64,000 bases of DNA, from the NCBI GenBank assembly GCA_029204225.1, contig CM055093.1, positions 1,100,117-1,164,116 on the forward strand, given 5' to 3'. The translations under genes and the position numbers were made by a program. The notes below the pieces were generated by a model. That model saw only the letters and a program-made list of their open reading frames with translations. It had not been told where the DNA came from and did not search any database. This document shows, one piece after another, positions 48,102 to 59,721 of the stretch; position 1 is the stretch's first letter, and every line of letters starts with the position of its first letter. The DNA comes from Diphasiastrum complanatum (taxonomy: Eukaryota > Streptophyta > Lycopodiopsida > Lycopodiales > Lycopodiaceae).

Positions 48102-49865
48102 TGTGAGAAATTCAGATCCAAACCACACTTAATGGTTCAACAAGATCTTGACCAAATTTGGATTCACATCTAGATTTTGCTACAAGGTAGAAATCATCAA
48201 TTTTAGCATGCTAGAATTGCATAAATCACTAAGATCTGATCATAAGCATAAAGAACTGATATCTTATTGTCCATGTTCGTACAACAGAAGCAACAAATAG
48301 TACTTCACACATGTGGATCCAAGTACAACACAAAAATTAACATTCTATACACTAGAACTCAAGATATTATGAGAAATATGCAAGTGATGAAGATAGAATC
48401 AAAAGAGAAAATCTCCACATAGAAAGAGAACTTGAAAATAATTTCTCCATGATGGTATAGCTATTTATAACAGCCATAATTTCACTTGTCCAATTGCCCT
48501 AAAATAGCAACTTTTAGGTATTTCACAAAAAACCTAGTTTTTAGTGAGTAAATGCAATGTATCTATATTAGCCAATTAGAATGGGTCTAAATCTGACCTC
48601 ATCCACAAATACACTTGCCAAAAATAATACAAACACTATTTATGCCTTTATTGATACTAAAACTATCTCTAACTTGAAATTTCATCTTGGTCTCAAAATT
48701 GCCAAAATAACTCAACTAAACTAGCTAATTTTTCACATAGATTTATATATCAAATTTTTTGGTTGTCCATTTTGAGTGGACTAGGACCCCTTCGGATATG
48801 GCTATACGGGCCAAAAATTTTACTAGTCACACTAAGTATGTAGTACATTTCCATACAACTGTTGAAACAATCTGGTATTTCTTCCGTAGTTTAGCCCGAT
48901 TTGTAATGTCAAAAAATCGGCTAACATTTTGGTGACCTCCACTGGGTATGTGGTCCCCACACAATGGATCCAAAGTCAATAGAAAACTTATTTGTAGTAA
49001 AACTTCCATTTAGTGGTAGATAGGCTCAGTATACAACATTGTGCAATGCTAACTGCTCATGGTAAAGTTCATGGTCTTGGTTCATAATTGTCTCATCCAT
49101 TGGGCATGGAGTTTGGTTCTCAACAGCAGTATCTAAGGCCAGCGATTAAGCTCTAGAATCAGACAACTACATATCTTCATGGTACTTGCATTACATCCAT
49201 CCTGTGCACCTAGATCTGCTTATGCTCCCATTCCCATCAAATTTTACTATATGCCCATCTCAGATCCATGCATTTTAGGGATATGCTAATTAACGTAGTT
49301 TCCTTCTATAAAATGGTAATTGATGGATGCATCTAATTTCAGCATGTGCCTAGATGTCTACTCAAATCACGAGTGGATGCAATATTTTTGTTCACTCACT
49401 TCTCTCAAAGATTTATTTCTCTCACTCATATCATGAAATAAGTAAATATAGTGGCTCATGATTGACTTAGTCAATAAAACTTCTCTAATGCTAATTTTCT
49501 TTTTCCCAAATTTTTTTTTTCAAAAGATTGAGTCAACTCTATATACACATATCTTGCCCACAATATTTCTCACTACCCTCATTTTTTTTTCTTTTCCATC
49601 CCCGGGCTTCTAAATCATGTACTCATGCCCTTTTTAGACAATATAGAAGATATGCCCTTCTTAATGTAATACATAGTGCAAGGAGTATGGATGCAACTGT
49701 CAGACTTGCATGAAGTGTTGTTAATGATTTTGTGTCTAAGACGATGCAAATAAGCCAATGAGTGATTTCTTTGCCATAGTAGAGATATCTTCCTCTACTT
49801 GTAGGCCCTCTTGCAAAGATCAGTTCTAGAGGTACTTATCTCAGGGGTAGAGGTTGAAATATCAC
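48102..49865 (-). other. probable copia LTR (lower part) and non-coding flank
   Basis: The lower part should be the LTR that ends at 48,102 on the minus strand; its start was not found. No gene is supported in the rest. Confidence 0.35.
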
Positions 49866-49871
49866 TGTCTA

Positions 49872-50360
49872 TTAGCCAGGATTTGCACCTACAAGGAATT
49901 GGTGTTGGAAGATCTCAGACAATGTTTTTCTTTCTTTGGAAAATCTGTCAAGCACTTTCAGATACCAGAAGATGTGAAAGCTCCTTTCCATCTTTTCGTT
50001 GGGGTTACACCACTTCCTAGTCAGACATATATTATTGGGTCGATTTTGACGGCCCCTGCAAGGTTGGAGTAACCATTCTCTCAGGTGATGGGCATAATGT
50101 CTCACTAGTCTGACATCACGTTCTTTGTTTCTTCTGGTCATGAAGGAGAAAGCTTCTAGACTGGCACAAGTATCAGTAAATGTTTCAAAAGGTCTTGGAA
50201 TCAGCGACCATCTGAACAATGTTGGTATATCAGTGACAGGTCGAAGTTCAAAGGTGTGGTCACTCAAAGGAAATTCCACACTTGGAATATAAAGTACATA
50301 GGCATCAAAGTCCTCAAAAAACCTACTATTTGACAGGATCTCTTGTTCTTTAGTAGGGTT
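49872..50360 (-). pseudogene. coiled-coil / Trp-rich family, copy 2, C-terminal part
   Basis: Open for about 163 codons on the minus strand: NPTKEQEILSNSRFFEDFDA, YVLYIPSVEFPLSDHTFELR, PVTDIPTLFRWSLIPRPFET, FTRRNKERD-like MTRRNKERDVRLVRHYAHHL and a tail KVLDRFSKERKTLSEIFQHQ. Composition is that of a real protein. It lies on the same strand and downstream of the main copy 2 block, with 240 bases of non-coding text between, perhaps a former intron. Assignment to the same gene is inferred from strand, order and state of decay. No known domain. Confidence 0.45.
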
Positions 50361-50599
50361 TCAGAGCATTGATTCACAACAACACAAAGCAAGCTTTAGG
50401 ATGTGTAAGTCCAGATATACGTCAGTGTAATGTAACATTGATTCCGAATGTTAACATCACAATTAAGTTCCAAGCAATTGATTATTTGATCGTACTGACA
50501 ATCAAATAACCAATGAGTTTTAAGACAATCTTAGCAATGAATTTACAGTTGCTTGCACAAGACAATATCAAGGCTAAAGAAGTGTCTGACCAGAGTTAC

Positions 50600-53081
50600 A
50601 ATCAAAATTTTTCAATTTGTCTTCTCTTGGCCTCATGGAATTGACCAACAACATGACTGTCCAGATCAGCAAAACATGTCCTCAAGAAGGTTCTGTTATA
50701 AGTAGAAACTGCAACAACTATATCTTCATGCATGTCCTTCCTTAATATACCATTCTTCAGCAACTCAACATTTATTCAGACGAAAGAGCCATCCAAATAA
50801 AGACTCTGCATTGTTGTAAGGACATGGCCAATAAGAGTGCCAAAGTGTGTTATTGAATAAGTAACAAACTTCACATGGTCTTTATGGGCTCTTCTTTCTT
50901 TGATATAGCAAGCAAAATTCTCGTAGTGAACATGATATCCAGCTTCCCAGTCGGCATACAATTCCCACAACTCTGGATAAGAGACATCAATACCTTGCAA
51001 CATGTTCTCTCTGTCGAACCTTGCAAAGTTTGACTCTTACTTCGGCCGGTACATGTCAAATTGACAGTGTCTCTTTCAGTAATCAATTTGTCCTTGATAA
51101 TACTTGTAAAATTCCACTTCCTTCTATTTTAAGTAATCTAATGCATATAATAATGTACAATCTACGTACAATTCTACACTACCAAAAGCAACTGCAAAAA
51201 ATTTCCCCTACAAAATTGCCCAACAAAAGCGTCCTTTTTGTTCCATGCTAAGCCTATTCCATAATTCTATGAAGTGTGATTTCTCCCAGGGGGCTTCCCA
51301 GTTGGCCCAAGAATAACCCATTAAACTTGACAAAAAGGAATATTCCACACACCATTGCAACTCATATTTAAATTGCAATGGTAGCCAAACATGAACTTTA
51401 TCAACAAAACCTTTGAATTCATGCGCAAGTACCTTATCTGTCTTCTTGGACTTGGTCGCACGGGTTCGTTTGGCCTCTGCATATCAACATGATCTGCCTG
51501 TACTTTAATCTCCTTCGCATAGATGGCATCCTTGATCTCGATCTGTAGCGACTCCAGTTCTCTCTTTAGTCTGTCATTCTCAGCTACCGCGTTGTGAAAC
51601 TCCTCATGGACTTCCACACCAATGCAACTGAAAACTTGGAAACTATGAAGGTTATCTGGATCTATCTGTTTCCCCTTGCGATAGGCCAACACCTCTGCCA
51701 TCAGGCTATCGATATTTTTTAAGGCATGGGTGTGTTCCTCATGTGAATTCACACCAGAACATCCAGTCTCTGACAATTCCTTCAAGTCGATAAGATCCTC
51801 TTCAAATCCGTTCTTCTCCTCATATAGATATTGAAGGAGCTCACTCTTGAAGGTTTCTTATAGAGTTGACTGCACCTGCTTCCATTTGGCTGCATCAACC
51901 TTGATTGTGCCTCCATCTAAACAACACTACAAAGTTGCATCGGCACTTATCCTCACCAACTTCTCAGCAAACTGAGCCAAGAGCTTGGTCATCTTTTTGT
52001 TTAAGTCACCATTCATCTTGTATTTTGGCTATTTTCAATTCATACCCTCTCTAGACAACATCGGTGTTTCGTAGATACAAAATCATCTACTTAACCTTAG
52101 GATTCATGTCCGCCAATAGTCAGGTGTATCTGGTTCCGGCGTCTGGTCCTTCTGCTATGCTTGATCATATATGTCTTCAATGTCGGCAACAGCAGTGGTG
52201 GTGGTAGTATCAACCGCAACATAAAAAACTTGGACGACATCATCCTGGACCTGCTCAATTTTGAAACTCGTAGCATCCTGGTTGTCGTCCTCCCTGTTCT
52301 CTGCATCTGCCATGGTAGTGTCTGCAGACAGCAACATCAGAAGTAGCAAGCAAAGAGTCCTGTGTAGCTTCACTCGTCCTTGCATCGACATCCACGATCT
52401 CAATAGCAGTAAGATCCACTTGTTGTGGGGCTGCAAGTTCGGTCTTCTTCCTTTCCAGCAGCGCCAATTCCCCTGACATCAAAATGTTATAATGTAGGCA
52501 CAAATGGGAGATGTGGGCTGCGTATGCTGCAAACTTGCCATGCTTCATCGACCTGTGAAAGGCCTTGAAGGCGATGGTAGCAAAGTTAATCTGCTCTTTC
52601 TTGATGGCCAGAAGCATATATCCAATGTTTGTGACTGCAATTGTTGCATCCACGTCCGTTGCAAAGAGGACTAGGTTGTAATACTTAACAAAAATTTCTC
52701 AAAGCTGCGTCTCTGATCATAGAAATCTTATATCGATTGCTTGGCATATAAAATTTTTCATGAAACAGATTAGCTTCATTAATGTCCTCCCTAGATAACG
52801 CTGGAGGTACAATTCCTTCACTTGGTAAATGGAGCGCGGCAGCAAAGGTCGCCTCCGAGATGTCCATTCTCACTCCCGAACCTGCGATAAAACTACAATG
52901 TCCGTGACCTCAATTAGCCCCTAAATGAGCTCATTGCTAGCTTCAATCAGGATTGTGAATGGATCAACTATTAGTGTATAGCCGAGTCTGCATCAATCAG
53001 CTAACATAATTCTTCCAAGTTCAGCTTGCTGCGCACTTTCCAATTGACGTGGGCTGGCATAATAACCAAAGTGGCAGCCAT
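50600..53081 (-). pseudogene. coiled-coil / Trp-rich protein family, copy 2 (unrecognised, long)
   Basis: From ATG at 53,081 (MAATLVIMPAHVNWKVRSKL) the gene can be followed for about 2.5 kb through several shifts. Blocks in order: GVRMDISEATFAAALHLPSE and NLFHEKFYMPSNRYKISMIR (52.7-52.87 kb); IFVKYYNLVLFATDVDATIA and FKAFHRSMKHGKFAAYAAHI (52.5-52.69); an acidic Thr-rich linker (52.15-52.3); NKKMTKLLAQFAEKLVRISA, GGTIKVDAAKWKQVQSTL and LLQYLYEEKNGFEEDLIDLK (51.79-52.0); coiled coil to 51.5; basic patch AEAKRTRATKSKKTDK; then YELQWCVEYSFLSSLMGYSW, ELWNRLSMEQKGRFCWAIL, YPELWELYADWEAGYHVHYE and HEAKRRQIEKF. Eight or so stops, several at positions fitting CAG, CAA or CGA. Homologous to copy 1 at 28.9-30.0 kb. 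Function unknown. Confidence 0.65.
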
Positions 53082-53436
53082 TGCACTAGATGGTAAATAT
53101 TTTAGCTTGATTGATCGCGAAATAGCAGTAAACAATTGATTGCAACTAATAATACCATGCAATGGTAGCGTACGATGAGCAAGAAAGCAAGCATAAAACT
53201 TGAAAACTTGATTACGAATGTTGATGAGGTAAGTGAAAAATGACGAGAAACTTGGTGTAAGTAGCAAAACGGTCAGAAAATCAGTAATAAAGGTGGCACA
53301 TGGTTTTACATGTACATGTGTCAATAGAAAAGACGTTCGTCATCATGCAATAACTACAAGTCCAATGTATAATCAGAGAAATAATTATAGTATGAATAGG
53401 CTAGCTATTTGAGTTAGAATTAAAGTAGAATCACTA
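53082..53436. other. non-coding stretch between the copy 2 gene and copia B
   Basis: No gene supported. Contains the upstream side of the copy 2 start and the left flank of copia B. Confidence 0.35.
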
Positions 53437-53685
53437 TGTTACTGTATTGTGGGTCCTATCAGTTGATAGGGATCAGTTGGCCTCGCCACGAGGCAAGTCA
53501 ACCGGACACGCATCCTGCCAACGGCAACCTGGGTCATGCATGCGTTGCCTGAGGGAACAATTATATGTACAGTGTAATTTCATTTTGAGAAATACAGTTG
53601 CTATGTGAGCTTGTTGTGGAGAGTGTTTTTTGTTTGTGTTACTGTGTAGCATGATCGGTGTTCCTATGCAAAGCAAATTCTAAGT
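53437..53685 (+). mobile_element. probable 5' LTR of copia element B, about 249 bp
   Basis: Starts TGTTACTGTATTGTGGGTCC and runs to the primer site at 53,686. It includes a TATA-like ATTATATG near 53,562 and a short hairpin (GCCTCG, GAGGC near 53,482). No second copy exists in the window, so the ends rest on the TG start and the primer site. A few extra bases separate the last CA from the primer site. Confidence 0.5.
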
Positions 53686-53698
53686 TGGTATCAGACCC
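53686..53698 (+). other. tRNA primer binding site of copia B
   Basis: TGGTATCAGACCC, one base from the usual TGGTATCAGAGCC. Confidence 0.8.
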
Positions 53699-54974
53699 AT
53701 ACAGGGAGTGTACACAGTACAGTGTCGCCATTGAAGAGAGCTTCGGGAGAAGAAAAGTCTTCTGAGAGTTCGGGGTTTACGGTGGGCTGGAGACGGAAAG
53801 TGAAGCACTGGAGTATGATTTCTAGCATACAGATGTTTGCTAGGTGTGAAACCGTGTGAGGATTCACAAACAAGGCCTATCAGTTGGAGAAACGGAATTC
53901 TAAAAATTTTGTAAAGTAGCTGCTTGGTGTTTGCAATCGGTGTGCATCCGAACGGACACCATTTGACAAACGGTCTGAAGTATCAGATTCTTTGCTGTAG
54001 GGCAACCTCAGAGCAAGAGGATTTGCTTGTTGAAGGGCTGTACAAAGGCTACTAAGTGCCAAGAATGGTGTAGAAACCCTGGTTTAGGGTTTACAGATGA
54101 TAAATCATGGATTTCTCTCTGTATTCAACAGATTTTGGAGCTGTAAAGAGCTAGTGGAGGGCGACCCAGCAGCGCGTAGTAGATGTGAGAGAGCCAAAAC
54201 TGGCCGTGGATCAAAGATCCTGTCAGATCATCAAGTGTTTGGTGAAGAAAGGAAATAAGAGGCCGAGAGAGGGATGCGGACAGCTCGCACGCGGTGAGGA
54301 GGAGAAGCAAATCGTGCTTCGAAGGTGGTCGCGACTGGAGGAATGTGGATTGGTGCACAAGAATGTGCAGGACCATCAGATCTCATGGCATCTGGATGGA
54401 CGATGGAGATTAAATCTACGTGGACCATTGGATCCAGATAAGCCATTGGATTGTCGTAAAATCCACATGAACTTCAACTGAAGTGGGCCCTGAAGAATTG
54501 AAATGTATTTTGGCCTTCAACTTCAATAAAAATTTTCAAAGTGAAAGTGGAGTTGGGTCCCTTCACAAGTAAAGAGTGAAGTTTCTTCAAGGTGAAGAAA
54601 CAGTTCAAAAACAAGGAAAATCCCTATTTTGGGGTCCTTTGTCCATTTTGACCCAAACGAAAGGCTATAACCTCCAAACGAAGGGCACCTGAACTGTACT
54701 CGCAAGTACGGTACAGCAAAACAGAGTGATTGTAGTGAAGAAAGTGTTTGGAGTGCGCCAAGAGTGATTTCACCATTCCACTGGGTACGTAGTTGGGAGT
54801 TGACGATTGAGTGCATTTTGCAAGGCGACGTCGATTTGGCTTTCAAATAAGTGGAAAAACGGCGAGTGACCTGGTAAGGGAAAAAGTGCAGGTCATTATT
54901 TTCAACTTATGACATCACAGTTGGCCTCAACATACTGCTTTTAGCCTACGGCAGAAGTTTCAAGTAGTTTTGCG
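53699..54974 (+). other. leader of copia element B
   Basis: About 1.3 kb without a supported gene, matching in inverted orientation the leader of element A (7143-8400). The 54,480-54,970 part is the most similar. The leader is long for a copia element, and the same length in A suggests this is a family feature. Confidence 0.65.
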
Positions 54975-56090
54975 ATGGCAAACATGGGAGAGTCCATTTT
55001 GAGTGAAAGTAGCAAATTGGACGGGATTTGCAACTAGGAAGTGTGGAAATTCAAAATGAAAAACATACTGATGGAGAAAGACATGTGGGAAGTCGTCACA
55101 GGTGATGAGAGAAGGCCGCCAAATGAAGCGGATATGAAAGTGTTCGACAAAAAGATGAGGAAAGCTTTGACCTTCATTAACTTGTCAGTGAAGGATCACA
55201 TCATTACCCACATTTGTGATGTTGTTACACCCAGATAGGCATGGGATGTGCTAAAGGAGCAGTTCGAGATGTCAAATCCGTCAAGAATCATGTTTCTGAA
55301 GTCAAAGCTGAATAGTGCCCGAATGGAGCAAGAAGAGCACATTCAGACGTACATGACCAGAATCAAGACAATGAGGGATGAACTGCATTCTATTGGTGAG
55401 CGCATACGTGATGTGGAGCTGGTGCATAATGCATTGTGTGGCATTGCAGAATCCTATCAACTGTTTGTAGCGGAATAACATCAAGAGAAAGATTGCCAAC
55501 CTTTGACGAGCTCATAGGAATCTTGATGCAGGAAGAGCAACGACGAGAAATGGTGAAAGCTAGACGTCAAAATACTGACGATCAAGCACTTGCAAGACGC
55601 CAAAAATAAGGCAAGGGCAAGGGCAAGAAGAAGTCTAAGCAGCAATTTGCCAAGACTCAGGAGGATGAGGGATCTTCCAGTAAGACCAAAAAGAAAGGCA
55701 AGTGCTTCCATTGTGGCAAAAAGGGCCATTGGAAGAGTGAATGTCGCAAATTCCTGGCGGAACAAGACAAGGGGAAACCAAAACAAGCAGGTAACCTTGT
55801 CGATGAGGGTGAGATTGAAGACTCTAGCATCTTCATATCTGCATTGTCATCTAATCAAGATGATCAGACGTGGTATATTGACTCGAGAGCCACAAGACAC
55901 ATGACAGGTAACAAGAATTGGTTTAGTAGCTTGAAAGTGTTGGATAATGGAACGCCATTCCATCTTTCGGGATTCACCATGAGGCTTACACAGTTTCTAC
56001 TTCACAGTATTAACTAGTATTCCTCGGTGTGCAAGATCAAGGGGATAGGCACCGTTTCAATCCAACTACCTGATGGCAAAAGCAGGATGA
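54975..56090 (+). pseudogene. copia B gag and protease start, truncated
   Basis: ATG at 54,975 opens MANMGESILSESSKLDGICN, followed by TAG and EVWKFKMKNILMEKDMWEVV. A TAG after VTPR (about 55,236) matches the TAG of element A. The UBN2 region is MLKEQFEMSNPSRIMFLKSK. The knuckle CFHCGKKGHWKSEC (about 55,701-55,742) is intact here. The protease motif is changed from DSGA to DSRA (55,880 region). After KVLDNGTP about 60 bases of unrelated sequence replace the family text, which resumes at VCKIKGIGTVSIQLPDGKSR. It ends at about 56,090 against a Ty3 element on the other strand. Confidence 0.9.
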
Positions 56091-56167
56091 TCGAAAATGA
56101 TATGTTCCAAATATTTGAGTCTTGGTTGAAAGAACTCACACTTAGACTCCTTAGCATAAAGCTTTGC

Positions 56168-57075
56168 CTACCTCAGATTATCTAAGACTGTACACAAATG
56201 TGCCTCATGCTCCTCAAGTGTCTTATTGTAAATCAGTATGTCATTCAAAAATACCACGAGAAACTTCCCCAGATATGGACGAAGAATATTGTTCATCATT
56301 TGTTGGAAGGTTGTCGGGGCATTAATTAGACCAAAGGATAAAACTAAAAATTCGTAATGGCCAGACCTAGAACGAAAAGAAGTCTTGGAAACATCTCCCT
56401 TGTGGATTCTAATTTGATGGTAGCCCGACCTAAGGTCCAATTCGGTGAAATACTTAGCACCATTCAATCGGTCCATTAAGTCATCCATCCGAGGTAAGGG
56501 ATAATGGTTCTTAATTGTCACTTTATTAAGCTTTTTGTAATCAACACAAAGATGAATACCACCGTCTTTCTTGTCGGTTAACAAAACAGGAGCTCCCCAA
56601 TGGAACTTACTGGGTCTAATATGACCCTTACGTAATAACTCCTTAAGTTGACTAGCAACTTCATCTTCTTCCTTCGGACTCATCCTGTAGGGAAAAAACG
56701 AGACAAGAGAGCTGTCGGGAAGAAGATCTATGTGATGGTCTATCCCCGTAAGGGGGAAAGACCCTCAGGCAATTGCTCAGAGAATATACCATTATATTCC
56801 TCCCTAAGTCTCTTAAAGATTTTGCCCTTAGGTGAAGATTCTATATTATCATCAGAAAAAGACAATGCTTTAGGAAAAGACAAAACATCAACATTGAGAT
56901 TATGAGTACTAAAAGCATCCATGTACAATTCATCTTTCAGATAACATAAATACGAATGATACTCAAAATCCAAAATACATTGATTAGCTTCATGAGCAGT
57001 TACAAAAGGTAGATCAGGCTCATCAACTTTAAGACGAACCATAGAGCCATTATGCAAGAAAGATAGACTATGCAA
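56168..57075 (-). pseudogene. Ty3 RT, N-terminal half
   Basis: A linker ORF (57,075-56,740) ends [18 protein letters not shown]. After a shift, RT reads [80 protein letters not shown] and [20 protein letters not shown]. The catalytic loop is [13 protein letters not shown]: Asn replaces the first Asp of FLDD, which should abolish polymerisation. It stops after TVLDNLR at 56,168. Confidence 0.9.
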
Positions 57076-57114
57076 AACATAATCTTTCTTTAACGACTCA
57101 TTCCTAGCATAAAT

Positions 57115-57576
57115 TCACTCTCTACCTAAGATTAAATCCACCTTATCAAGATTCATAACATGAAAAGATAAAATATCTACATAGTTTTGAATCCTCAACG
57201 GCACGTGGGGGACAAAGTGGTCCCAGACCTGCTGCTCCCCACCAGCTGCCATCCTAACCACATACTTTTGGTCACTTGGTACGGTTGCTAGCTGTAGCTT
57301 CTGCACCAACTTAGCATTAATAAAATTATGCATAGAACCGTTGTCAAAAAGAACACTCACAGGTTGGCTACCTACGAACTCACTCATACGAATGAGGTTT
57401 TGAGGTCCAAAAACCGCAGTGTTAAAACAACAATTCATGCAAACTGTTTCATCTTTAAAAGATACATCAATGCAAAAAATAGAAGAATTACCTGGGGCCT
57501 TAAAGGAGCAGCCACCCTTTTTCTGTCTCTTCAGACAGTCCTTCGAAAGGTGCCCTTCTCCATGCAGGAGAAACAC
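57115..57576 (-). pseudogene. Ty3 protease
   Basis: Open for 153 codons after the knuckle. The active-site region reads VSVLFDNGSMHNFINAKLVQ; the family form has DTGS or DSGS, so Asn replaces the Thr/Ser next to the catalytic Asp. The C-terminal half has GEQQVWDHFVPHVPLRIQNY and MNLDKVDLILGRE; the last phrase matches the VILG(M)-type end of Ty3 proteases. It stops at TGA after GRE, so it is cut off from RT. Confidence 0.85.
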
Positions 57577-58335
57577 AACCCATCGCTTTTGGCCTTATCA
57601 AGGTCAGCTCTCTCCAACCGAGGGCGTTTCCTTTTCTTTCCCGAAGAGGAAGCTTCGTCAACCACTCGCTCCTTGCCCTTTTTGAGAGGAGGGCCCGTAG
57701 AGGGTTTCTCTTTGAATTCAGGCTTTTGTTGTTCTTTGCCGGTCACAATGTGCGTGTCGTCGAAAATCCGAATGAAACGCACGACATTCTCTAAGGATTG
57801 TTGCTGATTGCGGCGGACCTCCAACTGATATTCTTTGGACAAGCCCAATATGAAATGCAGCTTAAGGAGCACTCCGTCTATGTGGTTAAAAAGCTGTGAG
57901 GCAGCCTCTTGGAAGTCTTGCAAATAGACGTCCAAGGGCTTCATCCCCATTTGCAATGTGGTAAATCGACGATAATATTCAAAATCATCAAGGACAAGCA
58001 TAAAGGTAGTCTTAAAGGCTACCTGAAAGTCATCCCAAGTAGTTGGAACCGTAGCTTGATCTTTAAGAGCCTGCCACCATGAGTACGCTTTACTGCGTAA
58101 AAACATGGTAGATCATGCATGGAAAAATGTAAAGTCCATCAATTCAGCCAGGCCAAGACCACATCTTGGTTTTTATCATTTTTCTCTCCGATAAAAAACT
58201 CCGGAGTAAACATCGGATTGAGAAGTGCTTGCCAAGATTGGGCCATAGCTAGAATTTCGTCCTCCGCCCATTCATATTTAGACCGCATGTCAACAATTTT
58301 TAAATTAATTGCACATGTCATATTCTCCATATCAG
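57531..58335 (-). pseudogene. Ty3 gag with CCHC knuckle
   Basis: N-terminal part (58,330-58,139) has SKYEWAEDEILAMAQSWQAL and PMFTPEFFIG. After a shift near 58,110, FLRSKAYSWWQALKDQATVP, TWDDFQVAFKTTFML and QMGMKPLDVYLQDFQEAASQ give the gag core, then a basic linker KKGKERVVDEASSSGKKRKR. The knuckle CFSCMEKGHLSKDC (about 57,535-57,577) is intact only if a one-base shift after GlyLys is allowed. Broken otherwise. Confidence 0.9.
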
Positions 58336-59150
58336 TCCCGAAGGAACTTGGAGCTCACGTTTCTTCCATATGAGTGTCCATGGCAAAAGTAGTATGTAGC
58401 TAGAAGCTTGAGGAAAAACGAAGACTATCTATCTCTAAGTCTAAAATGCAAATTGGCATAAATTGCCAATTAACCAAAATATGACTAAACTAGTTGATAT
58501 TTCTCATAGCTCCTCCATCTCCTACTACAACTTCTCTCTCAAAAAATAACATGTTGTATGTAAAGTGGTTTCTAAATCGACATCAGAGCTTAAATATAAT
58601 AATATGTCATATTTCAGCCTTCACATTATAAGTTCTTGTCCAACTTTCTTGGAGCTCTCATTCATAACATTCATCCAGTTGTTACAACCATCTTATCGTG
58701 ACATGCTTTGATGTTCTCATCATTTCTTTATTTCAATTCCATCATCTCTTCTATTTCCTTTGCTCCATCTATTTGGCTAGACTTCATCCCTTTTCATGAG
58801 GTCCTCCACTTTCATGAGGTCTTTCATGGCCTATATTATTTGCAATAATAACATTTGAGCTCTTCCTTGCCATTCTATCTTGATGTTGGAATCTTCTTTG
58901 TGAATGGAATGTGTGAATATCTACACCCATGCATGATGTTCATGAGTATGCTTTGGTTTGAACCATCCATATATCACTTCTAAGTTCTCCTCTAATTCTA
59001 AGATATCGCCCTAGCCTCATCAATTTTCCCATCAATGCAAGCTCATCTTGAGGATATATGCTCGTACTCATCTCCTCTTCTTAAATAAATGAATAGGTGA
59101 TAAAACGAAGATCAAGTTCTCAATCTTGCTACCTTCCAATATCAGAATCA
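58336..59150. other. Ty3 leader and older copia gag tail; no intact gene
   Basis: No open coding region. The right part continues the decayed minus-strand copia gag described at 59.15-59.35 kb. Confidence 0.4.
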
Positions 59151-59351
59151 TAGGGACATGATAGAAACTTGCGAAGCTTTCTAAAATGTTGAAGATAAGT
59201 TGTGCTTTCTCCTCACCAACACCAACAACCTCCAAGTGTCTAGCAAATATGACCCCATTTTCTTTAAAAATAAAAGCAATGATTCTCCTTGTCCCATTTT
59301 CATGGTAGATAATGTCCTTCTAAGCATCAAAATGTTCATCACACTCTTTCC
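59150..59351 (-). pseudogene. older copia gag, part 2 (interrupted by element H)
   Basis: On the minus strand this reads GKSVMNILMLRRTLSTMKMG, then QGESLLLFLKKMGSYLL. Together with the part above 63,080 it forms the UBN2 gag core; the frame is continuous across the insertion once element H and one copy of the TTTCC duplication are removed (MYKGKSVM across the joint). Confidence 0.8.
59347..59351. repeat. target site duplication of copia H, left copy (TTTCC)
   Basis: TTTCC directly precedes the LTR start TGTGAAGAATTG at 59,352 and recurs at 63,080-63,084, directly after the 3' LTR. Five bases is the usual copia duplication length. Confidence 0.9.
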
Positions 59352-59630
59352 TGTGAAGAATTGAAAAAGATTATCTATGTTAGATATAGGGGTCTTATGT
59401 TTTTTATATCATGCATCTAGGTGTAGGATGCTGATAGGAACAAATTTGGCATAGATGGCAAATTATGCATTTCCACTTGTAATGCCACTATTGAGCCAAA
59501 ATAGAGTAAGAGGCTAAACTCGTGCCAATTAGAGTGTAGACAAGTGTAATGCTTTTGTTTGATGAATTCTAAGAGGTCCAATAGGATTTAGAGGTGGAAC
59601 CATGTGAGGTCCAGGTTTGCTTGAATACTT
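59352..59630 (+). repeat. 5' LTR of copia H, truncated
   Basis: Matches 62,346-62,620 closely, then diverges near 59,615-59,635, where the deletion begins. Confidence 0.92.
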
Positions 59631-59721
59631 GCATTAGGATCTAGATTTGGAGGCATCTATAAACTAGATCCAAATGAGTATGTGAATGCTTTTAATGTTG
59701 CTCTTGTGAAACAAGCTCTCT

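Larger units (their letters stand above)
56100..58335 (-). mobile_element. Ty3-type element: gag, protease and RT, truncated in RT
   Basis: Minus strand carries, in order from 58,335, gag, knuckle, protease and the first half of RT. The rest of pol and both LTRs are missing. It meets copia B head to head at about 56,090. Confidence 0.9.

Noticed and set aside
57328-57807. Plus-strand ORFs across 57.3-57.8 kb
   Set aside because: Antisense shadows of the Ty3 gag and protease read on the minus strand.
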